From Bacteroidota bacterium (GTDB lineage Bacteria > Bacteroidota > Bacteroidia > Bacteroidales > UBA1715), in the NCBI GenBank assembly GCA_009786075.1, contig WQTX01000004.1, positions 1 to 64,000 on the forward strand: a DNA stretch of 64,000 nucleotides, given 5' to 3'. This document shows positions 49,854 to 58,885 of this stretch, in pieces. Under the pieces are notes generated by a model, which was not told the origin of the DNA, ran no database searches, and was given only the letters and a program-made list of their open reading frames with translations. Every line of letters begins with the position of its first letter. The stretch's first letter is position 1. The translations under genes and the position numbers were made by a program.

Positions 49854-50691
49854 CAATCAATTAGTTGACGAATTAATCGACATAGCCCTCCGCGAAGATA
49901 TTGGCGATGGCGACCACACAACCCTTTCGTGTATTCCCCATGATTTACAGGGACGGGCGCAATTGCTGGTAAAACAAGACGGCATTTTATGCGGCGTGGA
50001 AGTAGCAAAAAAAATCTACCAAAAATTTGACCCCGAAATGCGAATTGAGGTTTTAATCGCCGACGGAACGCCCATTCGCAAAGGCGATGTAGCATTTACC
50101 GTAAGCGGAAAATCAATTTCAATATTACAAACCGAACGTTTAGTACTCAATTTTCTGCAACGTTTAAGTGGCGTTGCCACACAAACGCAAGAATACGTAC
50201 AATTGCTCGAAGGCACAAAAACCCGAATACTCGACACTCGCAAAACCACACCCGGCATGCGTTTGCTTGAAAAATACGCCGTGCGCATGGGCGGCGGATT
50301 AAACCACCGGATTGGTTTGTACGATATGATTTTGATTAAAGACAATCATATAGATTACGCAGGCGGCGTAACGGCAGCAATTACCAAAACAAAAGAATAT
50401 TTGAAAAAACTCAACAAAGATTTGGAAATCGTAGTTGAAGCTCGCACGCTTGACGATATTCGTGAAATTTTACAATTCGACAATATATTACGTATTCTTA
50501 TCGACAATTTTACTCCCGAACAGACCAAAGAGGCAATTTGCTTGATTGACGGCAAATGCCAAACCGAATCGTCGGGCGGCATTAATAAAGAAACTATACG
50601 TGCCTATGCCGAAGCGGGCGTTGATTTTGTTTCGATTGGGGCACTTACGCATCAGATTCGGAGTTTGGATTTGAGTTTGAAGGCTTATTAG
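49846..50691 (+). CDS. nadC: Nicotinate-nucleotide pyrophosphorylase (quinolinate phosphoribosyltransferase)
   Basis: This 281-aa enzyme converts quinolinate and PRPP to nicotinate mononucleotide. Motifs: EDIGDGDHTTLS near the N-terminus, LNFLQRLSGVAT, the substrate-binding DTRKTTPGMRLLEKYAVRMG and HRIGLYDMILIKDNH, VVEARTLDD, and ESSGGINKETIRAYAEAGVD. Full length. nadA and nadB are not in the window. It overlaps DUF4783 by 8 nt. Confidence 0.97.
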   Translation: MIDNQLVDELIDIALREDIGDGDHTTLSCIPHDLQGRAQLLVKQDGILCGVEVAKKIYQKFDPEMRIEVLIADGTPIRKGDVAFTVSGKSISILQTERLVLNFLQRLSGVATQTQEYVQLLEGTKTRILDTRKTTPGMRLLEKYAVRMGGGLNHRIGLYDMILIKDNHIDYAGGVTAAITKTKEYLKKLNKDLEIVVEARTLDDIREILQFDNILRILIDNFTPEQTKEAICLIDGKCQTESSGGINKETIRAYAEAGVDFVSIGALTHQIRSLDLSLKAY

Positions 50692-50725
50692 ATACGAGGT
50701 TTTAGGTTTTTAGACACAAGGTTCA

Positions 50726-51325
50726 ATGAAACAGATATTTTTCATATTGGCAATTATAATGCTGGCATCTTGTGGGCATAGGCAAGAAAAACAAGATACG
50801 ACCATTGACAATAATCCAAAACAACAGTTAAAACGATTGTTTGCCAATTGGCTGAATAACGAAATTGCGCAAGGTTATCTTTGGGCTTCCGATAGTTGTT
50901 ATGGTAGTTGGCTTGAAGACCATAATTTTAACGGAACAATTGATGAAATGTGGGGTGTGCCTGCCGACAGTTCCTATTATCATTATTCGTATGCCGACAT
51001 TAATGATGATGGTAAAATTGACTTACTCGTAACTTTTACGCCGGAACAATGCGACGGTGGAAATGCTTCAATGTGGACACAAATTGCAGTTTTGATAATT
51101 TCAGAAAATGAAACATACAAAACAATTGCTTCTCTCGGAGACGGTATGTTTTCATCTATTGGTGCCGACTCGTCCGGATTTATTTGGTACGACAGTATTG
51201 GTGTAAATAAAATCTATGGGACGTTTTATAATTTTTTAGAAAATGACGGGCATTGCTGCCCAAGTATAGAAAAACCGGTAATTATTACTTATGATACAAA
51301 GGAAGTTGTGTTTATTGGGGATTAA
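50726..51325 (+). CDS. Lipoprotein with Ca-binding-like DxDxD motif
   Basis: This 199-aa protein has a lipoprotein signal ending MLASCG (lipidated Cys16). The region YADINDDGKIDLLVTF has the DxNxDGxxD pattern of calcium-binding loops found in FG-GAP and EF-hand-like repeats. A pair of CC near the C-terminus (GHCCPS) may form disulfides. Not recognised beyond that. The upstream gap to nadC is 34 bp, so it could be cotranscribed. Confidence 0.7.
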   Translation: MKQIFFILAIIMLASCGHRQEKQDTTIDNNPKQQLKRLFANWLNNEIAQGYLWASDSCYGSWLEDHNFNGTIDEMWGVPADSSYYHYSYADINDDGKIDLLVTFTPEQCDGGNASMWTQIAVLIISENETYKTIASLGDGMFSSIGADSSGFIWYDSIGVNKIYGTFYNFLENDGHCCPSIEKPVIITYDTKEVVFIGD

Positions 51326-51426
51326 AAAAGGTTTTGGTGTTTTTTTTGATTTTTCGGAACATACTATTTTTTAGAAAAATCACGTTATCGGAATGACTTT
51401 TTGTTTCACGGTAGAAAGAAAAATAC

Positions 51427-51434
51427 TACTTTTG
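51427..51434 (+). promoter_or_regulatory. -7 element of the PafA-like gene
   Basis: TACTTTTG, 19 nt before the ATG at 51453, lies within the ORF-track extension and so supports the later start. Confidence 0.62.
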
Positions 51435-51452
51435 CGCGCACAAATCATTACT

Positions 51453-53081
51453 ATGAATAAAATAAAATTATTTTTACTTTTATTGCTCAATTGTACTTTT
51501 TTACAAGCGCAACCCCTTCCCGATAAACCAAAGCTAATAGTTATGGTAGTTATTGAAGGTATGCGCTACGATTATTTGCAGCAATTTGAGCCGCAGTTTA
51601 GCCGTGGCGGATTTAAAAAACTTATGATACAAGGTGCGCAATGCACTAATGCGCATCACAATGCAGCTTTTTTGCACAACCCAACCGGCATAGCCAATAT
51701 TTCAACCGGTTGCACGGCTTCGGAGCATGGTATAGTAAACAATTGGTGGTATAACCGTTTACTCAAACAAAAAGTAAATTGTGTGAATGATTATACATAT
51801 TCCGCAGTGGGTTGCCCCAACAAAAACTCGGTGCAAGTGTCGCCGCAATTGCTGTTGGCATCTACATTTGGTGAGGAATTGTATAAATCTACAAAAGGGA
51901 AATCAAAAGTTTTTAGCATAGCTTTGCAACCTTACGCTGCGGTGCTTTCGGCAGGAAAAAAAGCAACGGGCGTGTATTTTCTCGATGAATTTACCGGCAA
52001 TTGGATTACTTCGTCGTATTATGCCGAAACACTGCCTTCGTGGTTGGGAATTTATAATGCTAAAAAGAGTGGCTATCAATACATTAACAAGGAATGGACG
52101 CCGCTGATGGCGCTCGATTATTACAAAGCGAGTTGGGAAGACGACAATGAATTTGAAATAGGGATTAATTCGCAACGCACATTTCCCTACAATATTACAT
52201 ATTTGGGCGATACTTACAAACCCTTCCGGATTTTGAAACAAATTCCCTACGGAAATTCCTATACTAAAGATTTTGCAATAGAACTGATTGATAAAGAGCA
52301 ACTTGGCAAACGAGCAGAAACTGATTATTTGCACATAACTTACACTGCAGCACAAGAAGTTGCCTATAAATTCGGTAATCTCTCGAAAGAAATTGAAGAT
52401 ACCTATGTTCGTTTGGATTTTGAATTGATGTCGTTGATTAACCATTTGGAGCAAAATGTGGGCAAAGATAATTTTGTGATTATTGTAACGTCCAATCATG
52501 GAATGGCTGCTCCGACTAAATTTGTGATGCAAACGCAAAAAGAGGGCGGAATTTTTAAAGCCGTAGAGTCTATGTATTTGCTTGATAAATACTTAGATAC
52601 CCGTTACGGCGAAGACGATTGGGTGGAACATTATACAAATCAACAAATTTATTTGAACGTCAAAGCCGTAGAACGCCGCACGGCTTCGAATACCGATATT
52701 TTGCGTTCGGCAGCAAATTTTATTTCGCAACTTGCCGGTGTGCATACGGTGCTTACCGCTGCGGATTTGGCAAAATCAAATTATAGCGGTTCGCAATTGG
52801 GCAGCAAAATGAGTAATTCATATTACGCTCCTCGTTCGGGTGATATTATTTTCCAACTGAAACCCAATTGGAGCGAACAATCGACTGATATGGTGTCGCA
52901 TCACTTGTCGGGTTATAATTACGATACGCACGTGCCACTCCTGTGTTATGGCTGGAAAGTGAAGCCGAAAACAATTACAAAAGCTGTTTCGGTTGCCGAT
53001 ATTGCCCACACATTGAGTAGAATTGCCCGTTCGCCGTTGCCGAATATGGCGAGGGGGGAGGAGATTGAAGTTTTTGATTAG
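51453..53081 (+). CDS. Alkaline phosphatase superfamily protein (PafA-like) with degenerate active site
   Basis: This 542-aa protein from the ATG at 51453 has a signal peptide (MNKIKLFLLLLLNCTFLQAQ) and the PafA fold: VVIEGMRYDYLQQF, TGCTASEHGIVNNWWYN, VTSNHGMAA, NYDTHVPLLCYGW. By alignment from memory with PafA, several catalytic positions differ. The first metal Asp is Glu (IEGMR), the Thr nucleophile region reads HNPTGIANIS instead of T-x-x-GH, and the TxDHG Asp is Asn (TSNHG); a few ligands (TDYLH Asp, HG His, DTHVP His) remain. It may be a pseudoenzyme or an altered-specificity phosphatase. Confidence 0.82.
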   Translation: MNKIKLFLLLLLNCTFLQAQPLPDKPKLIVMVVIEGMRYDYLQQFEPQFSRGGFKKLMIQGAQCTNAHHNAAFLHNPTGIANISTGCTASEHGIVNNWWYNRLLKQKVNCVNDYTYSAVGCPNKNSVQVSPQLLLASTFGEELYKSTKGKSKVFSIALQPYAAVLSAGKKATGVYFLDEFTGNWITSSYYAETLPSWLGIYNAKKSGYQYINKEWTPLMALDYYKASWEDDNEFEIGINSQRTFPYNITYLGDTYKPFRILKQIPYGNSYTKDFAIELIDKEQLGKRAETDYLHITYTAAQEVAYKFGNLSKEIEDTYVRLDFELMSLINHLEQNVGKDNFVIIVTSNHGMAAPTKFVMQTQKEGGIFKAVESMYLLDKYLDTRYGEDDWVEHYTNQQIYLNVKAVERRTASNTDILRSAANFISQLAGVHTVLTAADLAKSNYSGSQLGSKMSNSYYAPRSGDIIFQLKPNWSEQSTDMVSHHLSGYNYDTHVPLLCYGWKVKPKTITKAVSVADIAHTLSRIARSPLPNMARGEEIEVFD

Positions 53082-53140
53082 ACACAACGTTCATGTCTGT
53101 TTTTGTTAGACTACTGCATATTTTGTATTGTTGCGTAGCA

Positions 53141-53935
53141 CTAAAACAACACCGTAAACGTTACAGAATTTTGCAACGTAAATCCGTCAGGTGGAAGAGA
53201 CGAGAATTTTATACCACGCATATCGAAACTAAGCATAAACGTGGCTTTGCCTTCCAACGGCATTTTTACGCCAACCGAAGCAAATGCTCCGTAACCAAAA
53301 TAATTGCGGTTACTTTCGGTGTTGCTGTTTGATTTATTGTAAAGCGTGTAAGTGAAATCGCCAATTTCCAACGCATTACTGCTTGCGGTAAGTGCTGCAA
53401 CGAGCGCACCGCCTTCAACAAAGGGACTTATAGGCGAATTTTCAAATGGTTTACCGTAATGTGCACCAAGTTCCAAACCAAAACGGTTTTCGGTGGAGGT
53501 TATAAAACCTTGTTGCAAATTGTCGCCCATGAGCGGCGGTTGCGGCGGCGAAGCTAATTTAATTTGAAATACACCTTGCGACCGCACTTTTGCTAAATTA
53601 ACAGTGCCAATAAATGCAAATTTTTCGTTGAAAAAATACTGCAATGTTCCGCCAATTTGTAACGACGGTTTGTAACGCATAATTGCGGGAAAAGAAGGGT
53701 TAACAAGTGAAAAATCACTATTAAAATAGTTGCTGATTTGGTCGTGGTGCTCGGGGTATGAGAGAATGTAGTTTATAGCATTCATACTATTAAGACCGCC
53801 ATTGAAATATTCGGCAGTTTTGTTGTTCGCAAACAGTGCGCCTATTCGCAATCCGTAGTTTAAGCCTTCACGGTTTTGGGCATGTAGTTGGGTAATTGCT
53901 GCAATGCAGAGAATTAGTGTTGTTAGTTTTTTCAT
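53141..53935 (-). CDS. Outer-membrane beta-barrel protein
   Basis: This 264-aa protein with signal peptide MKKLTTLILCIAAITQLHAQ. It has alternating hydrophobic strands (LNYGLRIGALFANN, LQIGGTLQYFFNEKFAFIGT, FGLELGAHYG, YGAFASVGVKMPL), and the last residues FTLQNSVTFTVLF end in an aromatic, as expected for Bam-dependent barrels. Resembles small porin/OmpA-like proteins of Bacteroidetes. The polyproline-like ASPPQPPL loop is probably extracellular. The gene is convergent with the PafA-like gene. Cargo unknown. Confidence 0.82.
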   Translation of the reverse strand: MKKLTTLILCIAAITQLHAQNREGLNYGLRIGALFANNKTAEYFNGGLNSMNAINYILSYPEHHDQISNYFNSDFSLVNPSFPAIMRYKPSLQIGGTLQYFFNEKFAFIGTVNLAKVRSQGVFQIKLASPPQPPLMGDNLQQGFITSTENRFGLELGAHYGKPFENSPISPFVEGGALVAALTASSNALEIGDFTYTLYNKSNSNTESNRNYFGYGAFASVGVKMPLEGKATFMLSFDMRGIKFSSLPPDGFTLQNSVTFTVLF

Positions 53936-53951
53936 AGGATTAAGAATTTAA

Positions 53952-53982
53952 AAGCCCCCTAAATCCCCCTTAGGGGGGACTT
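53952..53982. repeat. GC-rich palindromic repeat, family F1 (copy c)
   Basis: GCCCCCTAAATCCCCCTTAG followed by GGGGG, inverted relative to copy d at 54082-54113. It lies upstream of the beta-barrel gene. Confidence 0.8.
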
Positions 53983-54081
53983 TTGAGCTGTGGTTAATTA
54001 TTTAAATATATTTTATGTTCTGTTTCTTAGTCTTTTTTGTAGGTTCGTGGCATGCCGTAATCTTACAGATTGTGCGGCTCC

Positions 54082-54113
54082 AAGTCCCCCTTGAGGGGGA
54101 TTTAGGGGGCTGT
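54082..54113. repeat. GC-rich palindromic repeat, family F1 (copy d)
   Basis: AGTCCCCCTTGAGGGGGATT followed by TAGGGGGC. With copy c it brackets a 100-bp spacer in opposite orientation, and it ends at the amylase stop codon (54113). Confidence 0.8.
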
Positions 54114-56497
54114 TAAAATTGCGGTATCGTATTCTCACTATGTGCCAAAAATTCCAGAGGTTGCGAATGTATAATGTCGAAATTCATAGCAGGAATTGTG
54201 ATTTCTAAGTAGTCTGATGTTAGTTTAAATTTATTTTTTTGGAATGAAAATGCCATGTCCATGCGTATATTGTTGGTTTTCAATGGAATTTGCACTGTTT
54301 GCTCGCTGCGTGATTTGTTGAGAATTACAATGGCTACGGCATCAAAATACACTCGTTTGTAAATCAAAAGTTGTCGTTCTATGTGCACAAATTCAAACGT
54401 GCCGTAAATCAACGGCAAATAATGGGTACGCATATACACAAGGTCTTGCACTTTGGTAAGTGTAGCTTTTTCGTGTTCGAGCAGACCGGTAAATTTCATC
54501 GGACGGCGATTGTCGGGGTCGCCGCCGCCGGGCATGCCAATTTCGTCGCCATAATAAATAACCGGAATACCCGGAATGGTGCAATTGAATGCGTGTAACA
54601 GTATTAATTTACTGTAACCAATTGGATTTTTGACGGTTATGTGGCGTGCCCACCCTTCGTGTTCGGCGTTTTGGTTCATCCACAAATCTTCGCCGGCGTA
54701 TGAAATAAAACGAGGCAAATCGTGATTACCCGAAATATTTCCCATTAAATGATTGTAGCCAAAACTCAATAATTCTTGACGCAAACAGGTGCTGAGTTTT
54801 TCAAAATGCACATTTTCATACAAAAATGCCGAACGAGCCTCGTAATATAAATTAAACGAAAATTGTCCATCATGCAAACCTGAATTAATGTATGATTTCA
54901 ACATTTCACGTCCGCCAAACGTTTCGCCGATTTGGAAAAACCGTTTGTTGAGCGGCAATTCATATTCTTCTTTGAGTTTTCGTGTGAGTGTGCGCCAAAA
55001 TTCTGTTTGTATGTGTTTGGTGGCATCGTGGCGAAACCCGTCGATATTAAATTTTTGCACCCAATCGAGTGCAATGTCGGTCATTTGCCCCACAACTTCG
55101 GGTTTTGAAAAATCGAGCGTAGGCAAAAATTCCTCAAACCATGTTGTAAATCGCTCGGTTTCCCAGCGGGCAATGTTTTTCGAGCCATCGGGCAATAGGA
55201 GCGGAGTGCTCCAATCGGGGTGTTCGATTATTATCGGATTTTCTTTGTACACGTGGTTTGCCACATAATCGAGAATTACATTTATACCGGCTTGGTGTGC
55301 ATCGTGTATAAAAGCGTGAAATTGCGTGTCGGTGCCAAATCGAGTGTCGATTTTTTCAGAATCAAGGGGCCAATAACCATGATAACCGGCGCATTTTTGT
55401 TCGTTTTTTTCCTCTGCTTTGAGCGGATTTTGCACTATCGGAGAAATCCATATACTATTGATTCCCAATCTCTTAAAATACCCCTCTTTTAATTTTTGGT
55501 GTAAACCTTTTATATTTCCTCCGTGAAAACCAAGTTTTGCGTGCACACCAACTTCGTTGTTCACGGGCGTGTGTTGCGAGCCGTTATGAAATCTATCTAT
55601 CAAGGCAAAATATATTACCTGTGCCTCTTTATCATCACGAGTGATTTGCGCACGGGCAGTTACGGCAGTATTAAAGTTGCTGCCTGTTGCTTTTTTGTGA
55701 GTTGCAAGCGGTATAAGCAAATCGTTTGACGCAGTAGTATTGTTGCAGGCAAATACCCGAATAAACGACCGGTTCATAGTTTTCGCTTCTTCGGGAATGG
55801 AAATAAATATGGTTTTATTATGCGTTCGAGTATGAGTTTTGTTGATAAGCGTATTTTCCCACAGCACAATATAATTAGTCATTGTACCGCGAATAGTAAT
55901 TACGAGACTTTGCTCCAAATCTTTCAAAGGCTCAATAAAAAGTTCGTCTTTGCTGCTTGTAAAAGGCACTCGCAGCAGCGAATTGTAACCGCCATAGCCG
56001 TTTTCTATCACTTCGCCGTTAAGTGGGTCGTTAACCCACGCACCATTCACAATCAATTGATAGGAATAATTTCCGGGTTCAATTTCCAAATCGTACTGCC
56101 AACAATTATCTTTAAATTCAAAGTCGTGTCCTTTGGGGTTCCATGAATTGAAATCGCCGGCAATTTGCACCGTGTGCGCCATACCGTAAAATCGCATGGG
56201 GTGGATTATTTTTTTTGATTTTAGCAGCACGATTGATTGCTCCGTTCCGTCGTCGAACGTAATATCGAGAGTTGAAATGGGCTTAACTTTCTCACTGTCT
56301 GCAATATATAATGCAATTATATGATTTTTTTTATTTTCCCAAATTTCGATACCTTCTGAGCTTGCTGCAATAGTTTGTATGGTTTCGGGTTGCAAAATAT
56401 AATCGCGCAGAAACACTTGCGTGAGTTTTAAATCAAGCGTTATGGGGGTAGCGAGTGAGTTTATTTTTGTTTTGTACATTTCAAATTTATTATTCAT
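54113..56497 (-). CDS. GH13 alpha-amylase family glycoside hydrolase with CBM48-like module
   Basis: This 794-aa protein has no signal peptide, so it is probably cytoplasmic. The N-terminal ~90 residues are unassigned. A glycogen-binding CBM48/E-set module (~100-175) shows AGDFNSWNPKGHDFEF and a YSYQLIVNGAW signature. The (beta/alpha)8 GH13 barrel follows from ~290: IYFALIDRFHNGS, VILDYVANHV, the nucleophile Asp in GFRHDATKH, acid/base Glu in FQIGETFGG, and the third Asp in SGNHDLPRF. The C-terminal domain is all-beta. Probably glycogen or maltodextrin metabolism. Confidence 0.93.
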   Translation of the reverse strand: MNNKFEMYKTKINSLATPITLDLKLTQVFLRDYILQPETIQTIAASSEGIEIWENKKNHIIALYIADSEKVKPISTLDITFDDGTEQSIVLLKSKKIIHPMRFYGMAHTVQIAGDFNSWNPKGHDFEFKDNCWQYDLEIEPGNYSYQLIVNGAWVNDPLNGEVIENGYGGYNSLLRVPFTSSKDELFIEPLKDLEQSLVITIRGTMTNYIVLWENTLINKTHTRTHNKTIFISIPEEAKTMNRSFIRVFACNNTTASNDLLIPLATHKKATGSNFNTAVTARAQITRDDKEAQVIYFALIDRFHNGSQHTPVNNEVGVHAKLGFHGGNIKGLHQKLKEGYFKRLGINSIWISPIVQNPLKAEEKNEQKCAGYHGYWPLDSEKIDTRFGTDTQFHAFIHDAHQAGINVILDYVANHVYKENPIIIEHPDWSTPLLLPDGSKNIARWETERFTTWFEEFLPTLDFSKPEVVGQMTDIALDWVQKFNIDGFRHDATKHIQTEFWRTLTRKLKEEYELPLNKRFFQIGETFGGREMLKSYINSGLHDGQFSFNLYYEARSAFLYENVHFEKLSTCLRQELLSFGYNHLMGNISGNHDLPRFISYAGEDLWMNQNAEHEGWARHITVKNPIGYSKLILLHAFNCTIPGIPVIYYGDEIGMPGGGDPDNRRPMKFTGLLEHEKATLTKVQDLVYMRTHYLPLIYGTFEFVHIERQLLIYKRVYFDAVAIVILNKSRSEQTVQIPLKTNNIRMDMAFSFQKNKFKLTSDYLEITIPAMNFDIIHSQPLEFLAHSENTIPQF

Positions 56498-57017
56498 AAA
56501 ACAATTAGTAAAACTTACAAATTTTGCAAGTTTTACTAATTCTTGCTATTGCTATTAAAAATCACGAACAAAGATATAATTTTTATTCAATAATTCAAAG
56601 ATTTAAAAATTCAAATAGGGCAACCGCACGAAAATTGACAAATGTATAATCTAATGCGAAAGGCTGAAAGCCTTAATAACCCAGCCCAATGGCAACGCCC
56701 ATTCATGTTCGGAAGATTGTAAAAGACTGAAAGTCTTTTATATACCAGCCCAACGCAAGCGTAGCGACACGTTGGGTAAACAATGAAGTATGGTATGTGC
56801 GCCTTGAAAAGGCAGCATAGATTATATTTTTCGTAAAATTTATTTTGCCTTTACAAGGCGTTTACAGGTATTTTACATTTCTTACCCAACGCGCCGCTAC
56901 GCTTGCATTGGGCTGGGCTATAAATGGTTTTCAACCATTCGTAATGTGCAAAATGTAATTCAGACAACATTCAAAAAAATCAAATAGTCAAAATAGTCTT
57001 TTAATTTAATAGTCAAA
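56498..57017. other. Intergenic region with a long palindromic repeat element
   Basis: About 520 bp without a supported gene. The left 150 bp is AT-rich and holds the amylase upstream region. The rest is occupied by the inverted-repeat element at 56652-56950. Confidence 0.7.
56652..56950. repeat. Long inverted-repeat element (CCCAGCCCAA family, F7)
   Basis: The outer arms carry CCCAGCCCAATGG and GCATTGGGCTGGG; the inner arms carry CCCAACGCAAGCGTAGCG and CGCCGCTACGCTTGCATTGG. Additional hairpins (AAAGGCTGAAAGCCTT, AAAGACTGAAAGTCTTT, CCTTGAAAAGG) line the arms. GC content is well above the surroundings. It contains no ORF of note and looks like a non-autonomous mobile or REP-like element. Confidence 0.82.
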
Positions 57018-58496
57018 TTATTCTGCAAGCACACAACGCACTGAGTAGCCGTAACTGCGACCGCTTCTGCCCTCGACCGCGTTACCCTCTGGGAAGTACA
57101 CGTCGTATGCGAGCGTCTCATCGTGGGGCGTACTGCTCCAATAAGCACCGAACACGCCTGTGGCGCGCAACTCTCCGGTATTGAAGAGGCGGTAGCCTGC
57201 TGCAGGAATGAAAAGAGAATTCCTACCACTGCCAAATTCCCTACCGGGTACACCATTTTTTGTTGTCCATGTATAAGTAGTACTTACAAGTGATTGCAAT
57301 TCAGTTCGTGTAGGCACTCGCCAGCCGGCAGGGCATGGGTCGTTTGCTTTTTCCCAAGTAGTGCCACTTGATGTTGAGCTATCCCAACCACTTACATATC
57401 CTGTAGCTGCCCACGCTTTACGACAATTCCATTGATAGAATTTACCGGCACTTTCTGGTGAAGCGGCAAAAGTACCGGGTGTATCTACATTACAAGGCGC
57501 CCATTTTACACCGTTAATTACTACTGGAGTATTAGGGTCAACATACGATGAAATAGTAGAATTTGAATTTTGACTAAAAGATGTTCCGTTTACAAAAATT
57601 TCATTACCTCTGATTTCTATTGATGAGTTTGCGGGTATTTCGTATTCGGTACTTACTCCGTTTATATTTATTACTGTTTTTCCATTAAAAGTAGTAATGG
57701 AATACGCTGTATTAGAATTACAATAACATCCGTTTATTATGTTAATAGTACCTCCATTTTGCTGCCATTGATTTCCAACTTTTTCTATAGAATTAGCATA
57801 CAATCTTCTCTCTTCTCCCGAAAGTTCTTTTCTTTCGTAACGAGTTAAAAATGGCACTTCTTCAAGTTTTCCTGTTACTGATTTATATCTTTGCGGTTCG
57901 TCACCTATTGCCCACATCGAAGTTGTTTCTATGAAATAATACTTTTTGCCATTACGATTGTAATAAGTGCCGTTACAATCATTACACGCAAATCCCACAG
58001 CTATATGTTCCGGTAAATTAATTAAAACAGCATCAAATCCAAACGTTTTCAATAAAGCTACCAATAAGAAAGCTTTATCTTCGCAATCACCGCCATTTTC
58101 CACCAGTGTCTCAATTGGGTGTTTGCAATAGTCTCCTCCACCATAGGCACTCATATCAGGGTCTGTTTTGTAAGGAGTTGATTGCTGAACAAAAGCGGTT
58201 AAATATTCCGCTAATTTATGTCCGGTATAGCCTGACACATTAGCATACTTATCTATATCTTCTGCTAATTTTTGTAAATAACGATGCCCTGTATGGTCTT
58301 CTACATATTCAGTATAGGGGTTATTCTTTTTTAAGCGACGGTAGTATTCATAATCACTTTGCTTGAAAGTGAATGTTTGTGTAAATAAATTGCCGTCATA
58401 AGTCCATTTGAAAGTACGTTCAATCTTTTCTTGTGCTGACAAGGTCAAAGAAAGAGAAACTCCCAGAAAAAATAAAAAAATATACTTTGCTTTCAT
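57018..58496 (-). CDS. Exported protein with transglutaminase-like and FISUMP domains
   Basis: This 492-aa protein has a signal peptide (MKAKYIFLFFLGVSLSLTLS). The transglutaminase-like domain (~60-240) shows the catalytic Cys in GGDCEDKAFLLVALL, His in LPEHIAVGF and the third acidic residue in YYFIETTSM, where Glu replaces the usual Asp. A linker contains the CYCNSN and N-rich segment INGVSTEYEIPANSSIEIRG. The C-terminal FISUMP domain is clear: VKWAPCNVDTPGTFA, CPAGWRVPTRTELQSL, YWSSTP, YSVRCV. The upstream 389-bp region contains RNA copy B. Surface function is likely, details unknown. Confidence 0.87.
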   Translation of the reverse strand: MKAKYIFLFFLGVSLSLTLSAQEKIERTFKWTYDGNLFTQTFTFKQSDYEYYRRLKKNNPYTEYVEDHTGHRYLQKLAEDIDKYANVSGYTGHKLAEYLTAFVQQSTPYKTDPDMSAYGGGDYCKHPIETLVENGGDCEDKAFLLVALLKTFGFDAVLINLPEHIAVGFACNDCNGTYYNRNGKKYYFIETTSMWAIGDEPQRYKSVTGKLEEVPFLTRYERKELSGEERRLYANSIEKVGNQWQQNGGTINIINGCYCNSNTAYSITTFNGKTVININGVSTEYEIPANSSIEIRGNEIFVNGTSFSQNSNSTISSYVDPNTPVVINGVKWAPCNVDTPGTFAASPESAGKFYQWNCRKAWAATGYVSGWDSSTSSGTTWEKANDPCPAGWRVPTRTELQSLVSTTYTWTTKNGVPGREFGSGRNSLFIPAAGYRLFNTGELRATGVFGAYWSSTPHDETLAYDVYFPEGNAVEGRSGRSYGYSVRCVLAE

Positions 58497-58885
58497 GTTT
58501 TTCTATATAAAATGTTACTATTTTTTGCTCATTTCTTTTCGATAGCTTTGCAAGTTTTTCCTATCTTTTTGTACCAAACAGAACATTATTGTTCACATAC
58601 GCACGAAAAAAAAGCGTGGTACTTTAATAGTATCCCGCTTTCAGAAGGTAATTTGGCGTAACCCGAGTAGAACAGAATAAGTAAAAAGCCCACGCCAAAA
58701 AACGTGAGCACTCTAACTTAAACTTTCTCTACTTTAAAATTGCCAAATTTTTTCCGAAAGAAAGAAAAACCTAAAATGCTTTTTCCAGTAAAATGTGCGT
58801 ATTAATTACGCTTTTATTATCATAGGCAAATGTTTTTATAATTACACAAATGTATTAATTTTTAGAATATGTAAGCAATGTGTTT
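58497..58885. other. Intergenic region between clpC and the transglutaminase/FISUMP gene
   Basis: 389 bp holding RNA copy B (58606-58747, minus) with homology to copy A extending to both sides (to ~58805 and ~58571). No ORF is supported. Confidence 0.75.
58606..58747 (-). ncRNA. Structured ~140-nt RNA element, copy B
   Basis: Read leftward: TTTGGC (58747-58742) pairs with GCCAAA (58657-58652), the internal hairpin GCTCACG pairs with CGTGGGC, and the terminal AGCGGGATACT...AGTACCACGC stem is followed by T8 (58613-58606). It lies ~110 nt before the FISUMP gene's start and ~140 nt after clpC. The helix bases co-vary with copies A and C (GAC/GTC, GGC/GCC, GCC/GGC). Confidence 0.78.
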
